This document shows, one piece after another, positions 7,947-16,121 of a DNA stretch of 39,884 nt (the first letter of the stretch is position 1; each line of letters starts with the position of its first letter). The DNA lies in NCBI GenBank assembly GCA_946541575.1, contig CAMNJQ010000050.1:1-39884 (forward strand). The letters run 5' to 3'. The notes under the pieces are model-generated. The model had not been told where the DNA came from and did no database searches. It saw only the letters and a program-made list of their open reading frames with translations. The stretch comes from an uncultured Clostridium sp. GTDB lineage: Bacteria > Bacillota_I > Bacilli_A > RF39 > UBA660. The position numbers and the translations under genes were made by a program.

Positions 7947-8873
7947 TTATTCAACATCTTTTGCACTTTTTTTCATAAATTCCTTGCCTTCAGCCTTAAA
8001 AATAACATTTTTAACATCATAATTTGCAAATACAGAATAACTTATAGAATAAACTAATTCCTCTAATTCATCATTCTTATCTATAAAAATACTATTATTA
8101 AAATCAAGAATCATTTCATCATTTATTATTTCATAATTTAAAAGTTCCACATTTTTATCTAATAAACTAATTAAATTAGATTCATAAATATAATTGCTTG
8201 ATAACTCATCAATAATAATTTTTATTTTATCTCTATTATCATTTACATATTTTGTTATAGGCACATAATAATCATCATTATCAATTTCTGAAACATAATA
8301 AACAATAACTTGAGAAACATCATCTAAGTTTTTTAATTCAACTCTTTTATTAATTCCGTATTGTTTTGTAAATATGTCAGGTAAATTTTTATCAAATAAA
8401 TTAGAAATATTTTTTCCTTCTACGTAAATAGATACTCCATTAATTTTGTCAATATCAAATAAAGAATAGATTATTGATTCAACAATATTTTCTATTTTCT
8501 CATCTGATATGTCTAAAAACTCTTTAGAAAAATCTAAATAAGCAATTCCCTCATCTACATAAGCTTCTTCTAGTTTTACATTTTCAGGTATCACTTGCAC
8601 TAAACTATTTGGAATAGTAGCATCATTTGATATAGTTAATTTATTAATTATTAATCTAATAATCTTATCTAAATTATTATTTGCAACTTTAAAATTTACT
8701 TTAGTCAACTGATTATAATCATTATTCAAATAAACACTAACATCAACAGTATCAACATAAGTATAAATTTTTTCATCTTTTTTATTCTTACTAGGAATCA
8801 TACAAATTGTTAATACAATGAAAAAAACAAAAGTTGTAATAATAATCTTTCTTAATGCTTTCTTCTTAATCAT
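7947..8873 (-). CDS. gerM: GerM domain protein (two GerM-like domains)
   Basis: N-terminal TM; two repeats of the kind LDKIIRLIINKLTI...NVKLEEAYVDEGIAYLDFSKEFLD...IVESIIYSLFDIDKINGVSIYVEGK. Start chosen at MIKKKALRK because AGGTGA precedes it (track start 8885). Confidence 0.8.
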   Translation of the reverse strand: MIKKKALRKIIITTFVFFIVLTICMIPSKNKKDEKIYTYVDTVDVSVYLNNDYNQLTKVNFKVANNNLDKIIRLIINKLTISNDATIPNSLVQVIPENVKLEEAYVDEGIAYLDFSKEFLDISDEKIENIVESIIYSLFDIDKINGVSIYVEGKNISNLFDKNLPDIFTKQYGINKRVELKNLDDVSQVIVYYVSEIDNDDYYVPITKYVNDNRDKIKIIIDELSSNYIYESNLISLLDKNVELLNYEIINDEMILDFNNSIFIDKNDELEELVYSISYSVFANYDVKNVIFKAEGKEFMKKSAKDVE

Positions 8874-8903
8874 ATAGATAATCACCTATAAAATAATATG
8901 TAA

Positions 8904-9110
8904 TCATTTAATAGATAATTCATTCATTTTTAACAATTCTATTACAGCACTACTTCTTGATTTAACATCGAGTTTTTGCATAGTATTAGAAATATGATTT
9001 CTTATAGTTTTTTCACTAATCTTTAATTTTTTTGATATTTCTTTAGTAGTCATATTTTTAATAATTAAATCAAAAATCTCTTTTTCTCTATTAGTTAAAA
9101 TACTTTTTAT
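8904..9110 (-). CDS. gerE: GerE-type LuxR-family HTH regulator, apparent non-AUG (AUA) start
   Basis: Manual translation (I/M)KSILTNREKEIFDLIIKNMTTKEISKKLKISEKTIRNHISNTMQKLDVKSRSSAVIELLKMNELSIK*, very close to B. subtilis GerE. Perfect AGGAGG (9119-9124) 8 nt upstream of the ATA codon. Not in ORF track. Confidence 0.85.
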   Translation of the reverse strand: MKSILTNREKEIFDLIIKNMTTKEISKKLKISEKTIRNHISNTMQKLDVKSRSSAVIELLKMNELSIK

Positions 9111-9178
9111 AACTCATCCCTCCTAAAAAAGTCTCATACTATTTTATGAGAATTCCTTATTATGTTGAGGGCATTTAA

Positions 9179-9682
9179 CTATTTAAAATTAACAGTAACA
9201 TAAACTTTTTCTTTATATTCTTCTTGAATAGCTCTCATTATTTTATTTGCTAAATTTACAGAATGATTATTTGATAAACCAACTACATTTATTTCATTAT
9301 TATCCACTTCAACAAAAGAATCAATATTACAACATTCTTTAATTTTCTTTTCGAGCTTTTCTTCAACTCCATAAACACTATTAATATAATTTATTTTTTC
9401 ATATGCATCATTTTTCTCATCTGTAGAAGATTCTGTATTAGTAAGGACTTTTTGTAAGTCTTTCATTTCATTTTGTCTTTGTTCATTTAAATCTAATCTT
9501 AATGATACAAGTACATCACTTTCCTCAATTTCTAAATTTACTTTATCTTGACTACTATCTTCATCATTATTAAATACTTCTTTACTCAATAATAAATCAT
9601 TTGGCATAGTAATATAATAAACGCTTAAAACAAGTATTAAAGAAAATAATGTCAAAAACCACAAATGTTCTTTATTTATCAT
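9179..9682 (-). CDS. spoIIIAH: Stage III sporulation protein AH (SpoIIIAH)
   Basis: MINKEHLWFLTLFSLILVLSVYYITMP matches SpoIIIAH (xxKQTVWLLTMLSLVVVLSVYYIMSP); C-terminal domain RLDLNEQRQNEMKDLQKVL...EKNDAYEKI...EKKIKECCNIDSFVEVDNNEINVVG...YVTVNF. ORF track start 9700; the internal ATG fits the family better. Confidence 0.88.
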   Translation of the reverse strand: MINKEHLWFLTLFSLILVLSVYYITMPNDLLLSKEVFNNDEDSSQDKVNLEIEESDVLVSLRLDLNEQRQNEMKDLQKVLTNTESSTDEKNDAYEKINYINSVYGVEEKLEKKIKECCNIDSFVEVDNNEINVVGLSNNHSVNLANKIMRAIQEEYKEKVYVTVNFK

Positions 9683-9700
9683 AATTAATCTCTCTTTCAT

Positions 9701-9728
9701 TAAATATTATTGTTAAAAATAATATTTA
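9701..9728. other. 11-bp perfect AT-only inverted repeat between virB4-like gene and spoIIIAH
   Basis: TAAATATTATT-GTTAAA-AATAATATTTA. Confidence 0.6.
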
Positions 9729-9748
9729 GAACAAAAAAAGAGAACTAA

Positions 9749-11539
9749 TTATAGTCCTCCTCCACTTCCAAAAGAAGATAATTCTTCTGGAGTAACAACA
9801 ACATTTATTCTCATTCTTTTATTACCACACACAAACAATGCTTCACCTTGAGAATACTGTTTAATACTTTCTTTTTCATTATCATTAAGATCAATTAGCA
9901 ATCCCAAATCTTCTGTAGCTTGTTTCTTTAATCCCATTATAATGTAATAAGAAGCATTATCAAATATTGCTTTACCTTGCATTAGAACGCCCGGAGCAGC
10001 AAAGTCACTAGGTTGTTGAGTAATAATTATAGTACCTGTATTATATTTTCTTGCACGACGTTGAACTTGTGCTAAAAAGTCAGCACCCAATGTATTATTA
10101 TCACCTAAAAGTACATGAGCTTCATCAACCATTAATACAGTATCAACTTCTTTATCTAAACATAATCCCCAAGCATATTTCAAAATGTTAAAGAATAATG
10201 CATTTTTAATATTTTCTTCAGCATTCATCAACTCTTTAATATTAAATACAATAAAGTCACTATCATGTTTAATAGTAGTATGACCATCAAAATAATACTT
10301 CAAATCTTTTGTAAGTGGTCTAATCTTTAATTCCAACCTTTCCATTACATCACGTTCTTGAGTATGATCAGTCATAGAAAGTAATATTGCTTTGATTGTT
10401 TCATAAACATCAGAAAATGTTGGAAAGTCTTCTTCTTTAAAATTAAAGAAATCTTTATCAAAATCTATTCCAAATCTTTTATATGTATCTTGTACAACTT
10501 CACTAAATAATGTTAATACATCTTCTTCAATAGATGGGTCATAATATTTCATAAAAGCTTTTAAAAATTGTAAAGTTCTTGTTAAAACAGTATAACCTAA
10601 CCCTTGTTTTATTTCTTCCTCATCAGCATCCATTATGATTTGTAAAGGATTAATCATACCAAATTCTCCACCTTTACCTAAATCAATAGTATCTCCACCA
10701 TAATTTTTAGTCATTTCTTCAAGTTCGTTTTCAGGGTCAATTGCTACTATCTGACAACCATTTCTTATATGATTTCTAAGCAACAATTTAGCAGTAGTTG
10801 ATTTACCACTTCCAGATGTACCTAAAAGAATTAAATTAGCATTATTTCTATTATTTTCTTTTCTTATTTTGTATAAGAATTGATTAAATAATATAACACC
10901 ACCAGAAAAATCAACTCCCAATAATGTAGCAAGTCCCGGATCTTTAACACTATCAAAGATAAAAGGATACATTGCAGCAATAGTAACTGAAGGAATTGGA
11001 GTACCTACACGTTCTTCTATATCTTGTTTAGGGAAAATAGGAATAATAGATTTTAAAGCTTTTTCTTGTTCAAATCTTAAAGCTACTCCCCTCATCTCCA
11101 TTGCTTCAAGATAACTTTTAACATTCGTTTTCTTTAATTCTAGTTCTTCTTTAGTATCAGCAGTAATCATAATATGCATTTGAAAATCAAAAATTCTTGC
11201 TTGACTTGCTGCAATCATAGTAACAAATGATTCAAGAGATTCATAATCCATTCTAATTCTTTCTTGAATAGTTCTATCATGTTCATCTTGATATTTTTGT
11301 TTTAATTCAGCAATTTGTTTGTTAAGCATTTTAGAAACAATTGAAAAAGGTACAGGAATATGCTTAATAACAACTTTAATTCCAGGCATACTAGTTAAAT
11401 TTGACAAATATCCTGGAGAAATAAATTTAGGAAAAGACACAACCGTCAAAATAGTTGCATACTTATCACTTATAAAGAAATCACTAGGATGAAATTCCAA
11501 TCCTTTTGGAGCAATTTCTGATTTAAATGAATTAGCCAT
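9749..11539 (-). CDS. VirB4-family T4SS ATPase (C-terminal ATPase part)
   Basis: Walker A GTSGSGKSTTAKLL, Walker B TVLMVDEAHVLL, QRRARKYNTGTIIITQQPSDF motif. Start chosen at MANSFKSE, overlapping the upstream gene by 8 nt (track start 11581). Confidence 0.88.
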   Translation of the reverse strand: MANSFKSEIAPKGLEFHPSDFFISDKYATILTVVSFPKFISPGYLSNLTSMPGIKVVIKHIPVPFSIVSKMLNKQIAELKQKYQDEHDRTIQERIRMDYESLESFVTMIAASQARIFDFQMHIMITADTKEELELKKTNVKSYLEAMEMRGVALRFEQEKALKSIIPIFPKQDIEERVGTPIPSVTIAAMYPFIFDSVKDPGLATLLGVDFSGGVILFNQFLYKIRKENNRNNANLILLGTSGSGKSTTAKLLLRNHIRNGCQIVAIDPENELEEMTKNYGGDTIDLGKGGEFGMINPLQIIMDADEEEIKQGLGYTVLTRTLQFLKAFMKYYDPSIEEDVLTLFSEVVQDTYKRFGIDFDKDFFNFKEEDFPTFSDVYETIKAILLSMTDHTQERDVMERLELKIRPLTKDLKYYFDGHTTIKHDSDFIVFNIKELMNAEENIKNALFFNILKYAWGLCLDKEVDTVLMVDEAHVLLGDNNTLGADFLAQVQRRARKYNTGTIIITQQPSDFAAPGVLMQGKAIFDNASYYIIMGLKKQATEDLGLLIDLNDNEKESIKQYSQGEALFVCGNKRMRINVVVTPEELSSFGSGGGL

Positions 11540-12113
11540 TTTGTGCCACCACCGTTCTAAATTCTGTAGTAGAACCACCATTTAAGAAATTATCTAAAAT
11601 AACTCTTAAATCTTCATTGGATGTTTGTTGAGCTGAAAGCCCACAAGAAGCTAATGAATTAATAAGCATTCTAATCTTCTTTTGCATTTTATCTACATCT
11701 TTCTCCTTAAATAAAATATAATACTCAGTATCAACAACATTATTATTAATAAAAGAAGTACCTTTATTAATATCTTCAGCAATTAATTTTCTTATCGCAG
11801 GAGAAGTCTCTTGATTATATAACAAATGAAGTTGAGACATATAAACTGATATATCGACTGGCCTATCTGCAACAACAAGCCAAAATTCAAAGTCTATTTG
11901 ATTATAAAAGTTTCTCAAATTAATTAACACAGATTGTTGAGATTCATAATCAAGAATAAAAATATTTCTTGGAGCAATTTTAACTCCTGTTACTTTCTCT
12001 TGATTAGATAGTATAATTGTTCCACCATTTATTCCTTTAACTGGAACCCAATCTTCAGTATATCTACTTTTTGTTTTTGCTGACATAACTAGCACACCAA
12101 CCTCTCCATACAT
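11532..12113 (-). CDS. VirB4 N-terminal-domain-like protein, separate from the ATPase
   Basis: 193-aa ORF; YTEDWVPVKGINGGTIILSNQEKVTGVKIAPRNIFILDYESQQSVLINLRNFYNQIDFEFWLVV resembles the N-terminus of Gram-positive VirB4 proteins. Likely start MSAKTKSRY (about 12086). Confidence 0.6.
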   Translation of the reverse strand: MYGEVGVLVMSAKTKSRYTEDWVPVKGINGGTIILSNQEKVTGVKIAPRNIFILDYESQQSVLINLRNFYNQIDFEFWLVVADRPVDISVYMSQLHLLYNQETSPAIRKLIAEDINKGTSFINNNVVDTEYYILFKEKDVDKMQKKIRMLINSLASCGLSAQQTSNEDLRVILDNFLNGGSTTEFRTVVAQNG

Positions 12114-12393
12114 ATTTTTGTCTATTCACAAAATAAAAGTTATAAATTGCTTGAAGTAAAACCAAAACATTATGCTGATTAGGTATTGGTAAAACAAGGA
12201 ACCCAGCAATTCCAGCAGGAATTAATGTAGCAACAGCAACCCATGTATTAGACATATAATCTTGAAATATAAATAATAATACCAAAGTAGTAAGTATTCC
12301 AATAGCAAAAATTGCTAAATCTATACCTCTAAAATATCCTAATATCAATTTACCTCTATTGGCATTTGCTGGTATCAAATAATTTCCATCCAC
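12064..12393 (-). CDS. PrgI-family/VirB3-like membrane protein
   Basis: 109 aa; two TM segments, position directly before VirB4, IPANANRGKLILGYFRGIDLAIFAIGI start. Confidence 0.7.
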   Translation of the reverse strand: MDGNYLIPANANRGKLILGYFRGIDLAIFAIGILTTLVLLFIFQDYMSNTWVAVATLIPAGIAGFLVLPIPNQHNVLVLLQAIYNFYFVNRQKYVWRGWCASYVSKNKK

Positions 12394-12405
12394 AATTTAT
12401 CCCTC

Positions 12406-14397
12406 CTATTTCTTCCTTTTAACAGCTTCTGCATTACGCTTTCTAGATTTATAACCACTACTAGACTTAATTCTATTGCTTTCAAGTGTAGCAGCACCAA
12501 TTATTGCACCAGCATTTGATGCAGTAACTTCTTCAAGTAATTTATCAGACATATCTTTAAGACCTAATCCATCAAGACTTCTATCAGCAACAGCTTTAGC
12601 AGACATAACACCACTTGCATCTCCATCTGTTTTTGCATCGATTACTCCGCTTTGAATTGCTGCATAATATGCCTTCTGATATTCTTTTTCTATATCGCCA
12701 ACACTATTCGTAGCTTCTGCTAATGAAGAAAAGCCATATGTTGTATTAAGAGCTGAAAGTGCTGCTGCATCTCCTGAATTTGCTGCAGCAAGAGTACTCT
12801 TAAATCCTCTTAATGTAACATTATCTTTTCCATGAATTTTAAATCCAACATTACTTTTTCCAGCAGCATCTGAAAGTTTACTTTTAAATTCTTTTGCAGC
12901 ATCAACTGCACCTTTATATGCTGAAATTCTACTTTCATCTCTATCAGCAGCAGTTCTTCCAGTAAAGAAGTTACTAAGCTGTGCTTCTCTTCTACCTAGC
13001 CAAGTTGAACCAGCCATCGCATTGCTAAGCTTACCAGATGTTACAGCATTTTGTTTATCAATAGCACTTTGCCATCCTTTAAGAGGATTACCAGATTTAC
13101 CAGCGCCACTCAATCCAGATGATCCACCTCTAAATCCACCAGCAATAGCACCACCTATACCACCCAAAAGTCCAGATCCAATAGCATGAGCACCATTAAT
13201 CTGACCATCTTGATATCTTGCATTGGCACTAACAATTCCACTAGCCATACCACCAGCAACTCCTATGGCAGCACCACCAACGAGTCCTGCTGCCTTTCCA
13301 ACTGATTTAACATCGTCAAATAACCCCCCACCACTATCTTTGATACCAATAGCATCTTTAATAAATTTAGGAGCTTCTTTAGCGAAGAAAATCAAACCTA
13401 ATATCAAGAAAACAATTAAATAAATTCCTCTAACACCATCACGTTGAGGGAAATTCTCAAATATTCCTCCACTTTCATTTGCTTTAACTATTAACTGAAT
13501 TAATACAATAACTAAATACAAAATTCCAAGTTTAAAGAATATATCCAAAAATGTATTCAGCAAACTTTTTGACCAATGTTCGAAAGCCCTATCCTTCCCC
13601 TTTGGATCAATTAAAGACATAATTGGAATTGGAGCAATAACCTCTAGTATTAACAATTTAAATATACGCTTTGCTATACTTAATGTTATTCCAAGAAATA
13701 ATACCAATACCAAAACTCCAACTATAGTTGAAATTCCAAAATTATACTTATATCTGTAATAAATAACCATACACTTTTTATTTAAATTTGCTTTAAAATC
13801 ATCTACATTTTCTATAGGTGGTGTATTTTTAAAAGATCCAGGTCCACACACTTGATCTAGTCCTTCAGCAGGTCTAAAGAAGCCACCGAGAGTTGCAGCA
13901 ACTATCTTGTCTGCAGATTCGTCAACAGTCGTAGTTAGATCACCAGAAAAATCAATTCCATTACTACTATTTGCACCAAAAATTAATTTAGGAAGCATAG
14001 GTAAAAATGCATCTTGCGTCCTAGAAAGAAAACCTTTAGAAGAACCATTCCCAAATAATAAATTTGGAAGAAGTACTAAAGCACCAAGCATTATAAAAAC
14101 TCGCATAATAATCTTGGATAATGTTCCTTCACCCTTACCATTTAACTGATCTGGATTAATTATGTACTGAAAAAATGAAAACGACAACTTAAAAGCCATA
14201 AATATTCCAAGAACAATATATATTCTTTGATATATATTACTAAATATTTCAGTATTAGTGGAAATTTGAGACAAATCAAAAACTCCATATAAAACAAATT
14301 TAATTAATGAGAAAACAATGCCATCTAACAATCCAAAAATTGATCTTAGAATGTCACTAATCCATGTAACTTGATCTACATCCATATTTTCACCCAA
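12406..14397 (-). CDS. VirB6/TrbL-like polytopic membrane protein with Gly/Ala-rich C-terminus
   Basis: 663 aa; multiple TM segments (GVLVLVLFLGITLSIAKRIFKLLILEVIAPIPIMSLIDPKG...) and Gly/Ala/Ser-rich tail, next to virB3/virB4-like genes. Confidence 0.75.
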   Translation of the reverse strand: MGENMDVDQVTWISDILRSIFGLLDGIVFSLIKFVLYGVFDLSQISTNTEIFSNIYQRIYIVLGIFMAFKLSFSFFQYIINPDQLNGKGEGTLSKIIMRVFIMLGALVLLPNLLFGNGSSKGFLSRTQDAFLPMLPKLIFGANSSNGIDFSGDLTTTVDESADKIVAATLGGFFRPAEGLDQVCGPGSFKNTPPIENVDDFKANLNKKCMVIYYRYKYNFGISTIVGVLVLVLFLGITLSIAKRIFKLLILEVIAPIPIMSLIDPKGKDRAFEHWSKSLLNTFLDIFFKLGILYLVIVLIQLIVKANESGGIFENFPQRDGVRGIYLIVFLILGLIFFAKEAPKFIKDAIGIKDSGGGLFDDVKSVGKAAGLVGGAAIGVAGGMASGIVSANARYQDGQINGAHAIGSGLLGGIGGAIAGGFRGGSSGLSGAGKSGNPLKGWQSAIDKQNAVTSGKLSNAMAGSTWLGRREAQLSNFFTGRTAADRDESRISAYKGAVDAAKEFKSKLSDAAGKSNVGFKIHGKDNVTLRGFKSTLAAANSGDAAALSALNTTYGFSSLAEATNSVGDIEKEYQKAYYAAIQSGVIDAKTDGDASGVMSAKAVADRSLDGLGLKDMSDKLLEEVTASNAGAIIGAATLESNRIKSSSGYKSRKRNAEAVKRKK

Positions 14398-14434
14398 TTT
14401 CTACAATATACATAAAAATTATATCATAAAAAAA

Positions 14435-14456
14435 AACAATAATAAACATTATTGTT
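14435..14456 (-). terminator. Intrinsic terminator after the 398-aa gene, inside the locus
   Basis: AACAATAAT/ATTATTGTT stem, loop AAAC, followed by T9 on the minus strand. Confidence 0.65.
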
Positions 14457-14465
14457 ATTTTTTAT

Positions 14466-15662
14466 TTAATCATCAAAATACTTTACAACATAAGGGTTAT
14501 CTAAAGACCCATCACCTTCTGAATATAAAACTCTTGATCCAATTTTAATTATAGGCCTAATACCATACTTTCCTCTACACGATTCACTATCAACAGACTT
14601 TTTATTAACTACATAAGCTTCACTAGAATCTTCACTATTAGCAGTTAATAACCACCAACTATCGTCAAAAGATGAAAAGTAATTATAATTTCCACATTCT
14701 TTAGCAGTAATTGAAGTACAATTACTATCTAAAGAAGCACCCATATAATAATATGCAGGAAGAAGTCCAGCATTTTGATCATATAAAATCTTTTTACATT
14801 CTATTTTACCACTTACATCTCTATCACTAATGCTTCTTTTACCAACACATAAATCAATTCCGACTAAATAGTGATCAACTTTTTCACTATATTTCTCTTT
14901 ATTAAGCAATACAGCTGTTTTATTATGAAATGATTCTACATGTTCCATTGCTCTACTTTTTATACCATTTTTTTCATAATCATTTATCCCATAGTTTTTA
15001 TCAATATCAGTATTATATCTATCATCCCAAGGAAGAAACTTTCTTAAATAACTATTAAATATTAAAGTTAAATTATTATTCTCATCAATAGCAACTATTC
15101 TATAAATATTATCATCAAATTTAACATAATTTTTAACATTATCTCCTCTAAAAACATATTCAAAAGAAGAACTAGAAGAACTATTAGATAAGTCATAATA
15201 ATCAGTAACAAATTTACCATCAACTCTTTGATAAAGTCCAGCACCATTTATTACTCCACCACCATTATCTTTGATAACTTGATTAGCAAGTGACATAGAC
15301 TCATATTTATTTCCACATCTTAAATTAGGTGCATAATCAATAACTCCATCTAAAGTTTTATATACAATTACTTCACCAGCACAAATAACATCATCTTTAG
15401 CTAAACTACTTAAATCTTTTAAATATCCTTTATCTACTAATACAAGTGAAGAAATTGTAGTTGAAGAATTAGGAGAAGCACCATCAATTATTCCAGGCAT
15501 ATCTTTAACATATTTTTTTGCCGCTGCAACCATTTTTTCTTCAATCTTAGAATAAGAATATTTAGCACCACCAGTTAAAAAATTTGATATCAAAGCAAAC
15601 AAAACAAACACAACAAGAACTATAACAAAAATTCCTACATACTTAAACATTTTTTTATCCAT
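14466..15662 (-). CDS. Membrane-anchored pseudopilin/tip-like protein with C-terminal NYVKF...IY-R-I domain
   Basis: 398 aa; N-terminal TM followed by KIEEKMVAAAKKYVKD (minor pilin-like); C-terminal domain YVFRGDNVKNYVKFDDNIYRIVAI...GDGSLDNPYVVKYFDD shared with the ORF at 38954. Confidence 0.65.
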   Translation of the reverse strand: MDKKMFKYVGIFVIVLVVFVLFALISNFLTGGAKYSYSKIEEKMVAAAKKYVKDMPGIIDGASPNSSTTISSLVLVDKGYLKDLSSLAKDDVICAGEVIVYKTLDGVIDYAPNLRCGNKYESMSLANQVIKDNGGGVINGAGLYQRVDGKFVTDYYDLSNSSSSSSFEYVFRGDNVKNYVKFDDNIYRIVAIDENNNLTLIFNSYLRKFLPWDDRYNTDIDKNYGINDYEKNGIKSRAMEHVESFHNKTAVLLNKEKYSEKVDHYLVGIDLCVGKRSISDRDVSGKIECKKILYDQNAGLLPAYYYMGASLDSNCTSITAKECGNYNYFSSFDDSWWLLTANSEDSSEAYVVNKKSVDSESCRGKYGIRPIIKIGSRVLYSEGDGSLDNPYVVKYFDD

Positions 15663-15720
15663 AAAGACTCACCTCTATAATAATTTTATCAAACAATTTA
15701 AAAAAAACAAGCAAAAAAAA

Positions 15721-15736
15721 AGGAAGATTTCTTCCT
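15721..15736 (-). terminator. Intrinsic terminator after the VirB2-like pilin gene
   Basis: AGGAAG/CTTCCT stem followed by a long T run on the minus strand. Confidence 0.65.
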
Positions 15737-15745
15737 ACATTTAAT

Positions 15746-16069
15746 TTAATCCCAGCACTGAATCCAACTACCGGTATCAGCATCTTCAGCACCTTTAGCT
15801 ACAAGTCCCATAACAACATTAACAATTGTAACAGCAAAGAATACTGCTGCAGCTGCTATAGCACGCTTAGTTAACTTACCTTGTGCTGCTTTAATTTCTT
15901 TTTCATCACTAGCTATAACTGCTTTTGACAAATCAATTACACCAAAAATCAATAAAGCAATAGGGATTAAAATTTTAATTAAATCAAATAATCCATGAAC
16001 TGCTCTAATAATTGGACCTAAACCACCACAATCAGCATCAGCAGCAATAAGAAATAAATCCATAAACAC
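15746..16069 (-). CDS. TrbC/VirB2-like pilin subunit
   Basis: 107 aa; two TM segments (LFDLIKILIPIALLIFGVIDLSKAVI; AIAAAAVFFAVTIVNVVMGLVAK) with a charged loop KEIKAAQGKLTKR. Confidence 0.75.
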   Translation of the reverse strand: MFMDLFLIAADADCGGLGPIIRAVHGLFDLIKILIPIALLIFGVIDLSKAVIASDEKEIKAAQGKLTKRAIAAAAVFFAVTIVNVVMGLVAKGAEDADTGSWIQCWD

Positions 16070-16084
16070 TCCTCCAAATTCACA

Positions 16085-16104
16085 TTGCTATATTACTATA
16101 GCAA
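16085..16104. other. Hairpin in the leader of the VirB2-like cistron
   Basis: TTGCTATA/TATAGCAA 8-bp stem, loop TTAC; U run only on the plus strand, so not a minus-strand terminator. Confidence 0.5.
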
Positions 16105-16121
16105 TTTTTTTTTGTCAACAA

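Noticed and set aside
8904-9116. TGA recoded as Trp (Mycoplasma-type code) to extend GerE upstream
   Set aside because: GerE itself ends with TGA exactly where the family ends, and Trp-rich proteins in the window read normally with TGG, so the standard bacterial code is the simpler choice.
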